From: Niabella pedocola
Lineage (GTDB): Bacteria > Bacteroidota > Bacteroidia > Chitinophagales > Chitinophagaceae
Length of the DNA stretch: 64,000 bases
NCBI RefSeq assembly: GCF_021044425.1
Contig: NZ_JAJNEC010000004.1
Span: forward strand, 1 to 64,000
Direction of reading: 5' to 3'
This document shows positions 63,158-64,000 of the stretch, piece by piece. Both the position numbers and the translations under genes were made by a program. The stretch's first letter is position 1; the number at the start of each line of letters is the position of its first letter. The notes under the pieces were generated by a model. The model saw nothing but the letters and a program-made list of their open reading frames with translations, was not told where the DNA came from and ran no database searches.

Positions 63158-64000
63158 TTAATCATTCATGGCCGTTCCATCGTCAGGCAGGGCGGCGCTT
63201 TTCTTCACCAATGTTAAAAACTCCTGCCGGTAACCATTTGCATCCTGTCCCAGTGCACCCTCAGCCAGGTTAAGCACCTGTTTGTAACTGGCATTTTGTT
63301 TAAATGCTGAATTCCGCAGCAAGAGTCCGAATGATGCCACAGCTGCCGCAAAACGGAAATTGTTGGAGGTTTCCCCGATCGTCAGGGCTTTATCTGCAAC
63401 CGGAACCGTGATCAGCTTACTGCGATCAGCATCCACGTCCTTATAACGCAGTTTTAATGTAAGCAGCTCTGCAGATGCCGGTGCCGCGCCGCGCCCGGTA
63501 GCAGACTGGTATTTGAGATCATCCACCGGTTTTTCAAATGTATTTTTTACACCCGGAGGAATGACTTCATACAGCGCGGTAACCGTATGACCACTCCCTA
63601 TTTCACCAGCATCTTTTTCGTCATCGTTAAAATCCTCCTTACTCAGCATCCGGTTTTCATACCCGATTAACCGGTAAGCCTGTACCCTTCCGGGATTGAA
63701 CTCCACCTGTATCTTTACATCCTTGGCGATGGTAAATAAGGTTCCTCCGAATTCTGCAACAAGCACTTTTTGCGCTTCATTGATATTATCGATATAAGAA
63801 TGGTTGCCGTTCCCTTTATCTGCCAGTTGCTGCATCTTGCTATCCTGGTAGTTACCGGTACCAAATCCAAGCACCGAGAGAAAGACTCCGCTCTTGCGCT
63901 TTTCCTCAATCAAACGAACCAACGCATCCTCACTGCTTTCCCCTACATTAAAATCACCATCGGTAGCCAGCAGGATCCGGTTATTTCCTTTTTCAATAAA
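63158..64000 (-). CDS. VWA domain protein with DUF3520 C-terminus (partial)
   Basis: C-terminal part of a YfbK-like von Willebrand factor type A protein; the frame continues open to the end of the window, so the N-terminus (signal peptide and MIDAS start) is missing. Visible are NRILLATDGDFNVGESS, the end of the VWA domain with the Asp of MIDAS type, VFLSVLGFGTGNYQDSKMQQLADKGNGNHSYIDN, then the DUF3520 domain (VAEFGGTLFTIAKDVKIQVEFNPGRVQAYRLIGYENR, GHTVTALYEV). Such proteins are exported; function is unknown. The stop is at 63158. A MITE-like element lies just beyond it. Confidence 0.92.
   Translation of the reverse strand, partial: FIEKGNNRILLATDGDFNVGESSEDALVRLIEEKRKSGVFLSVLGFGTGNYQDSKMQQLADKGNGNHSYIDNINEAQKVLVAEFGGTLFTIAKDVKIQVEFNPGRVQAYRLIGYENRMLSKEDFNDDEKDAGEIGSGHTVTALYEVIPPGVKNTFEKPVDDLKYQSATGRGAAPASAELLTLKLRYKDVDADRSKLITVPVADKALTIGETSNNFRFAAAVASFGLLLRNSAFKQNASYKQVLNLAEGALGQDANGYRQEFLTLVKKSAALPDDGTAMND

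Overview
The window looks like chromosomal DNA of a Bacteroidota bacterium, most likely family Chitinophagaceae. This is inferred from gene content: a SusC/SusD pair with a hybrid two-component regulator, TlpA/DUF4369 and DUF4403 proteins, LytTR signalling, several lipoproteins and glycoside hydrolases, promoters of the TTTG-N17..20-TAnnTTTG type, and long intergenic repeats. No rRNA, tRNA, phage or insertion-sequence transposase gene was found.

Layout. 1-6184 holds a leftward three-gene SMC-like operon, jetA-jetB-jetC of a type I Wadjet anti-plasmid system. A 101-bp tandem palindromic repeat array runs from the window edge right up to the jetC stop codon; jetD is not visible and, if present, lies beyond the array. 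6469-8107 encodes a VKOR-DsbA fusion and a small secreted four-cysteine protein. 8451-11811 has a methyltransferase, a TlpA-like thioredoxin and a GAF histidine kinase. 11913-27757 is a polysaccharide-utilisation region: sugar isomerase-like protein, DUF2264 protein, GH88 unsaturated uronyl hydrolase, beta-helix lipoprotein, SusD, SusC and a divergent hybrid two-component sensor. Together they suggest uptake and trimming of a uronic-acid-containing glycan.

27871-28525 is a second tandem array (94-bp unit) between convergent genes. 28588-29974 is a CLC-type fluoride/proton antiporter gene preceded by a candidate fluoride riboswitch. 30066-42391 holds mostly housekeeping and signalling genes: UbiD-family decarboxylase, dipeptide epimerase, universal stress protein, RmuC, bestrophin, SDR plus a small AraC regulator, a LytTR/LytS-type two-component pair, and a methyltransferase-VTT membrane protein pair.

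42825-53942 is a second glycan region without SusC/D: a GH141-like beta-helix/PDZ protein, GH29 fucosidase, AraC regulator, GH2 enzyme and a GH109-like oxidoreductase-fold glycosidase, interspersed with small lipoproteins and a lipocalin. 54545-64000 returns to housekeeping: dnaK, DUF4403, GtrA, argS, a Gly-rich lipoprotein, a zinc-less sirtuin, and a VWA/DUF3520 protein cut by the window end. A 246-bp element with perfect 14-bp terminal inverted repeats (MITE-like) sits between the last two.

The main points for a second look are the Wadjet operon with its abutting repeat array, the fluoride riboswitch-antiporter unit, the disulfide module with its candidate client, and a family of palindromic repeats of 101-bp period found in the array and as diverged remnants elsewhere.
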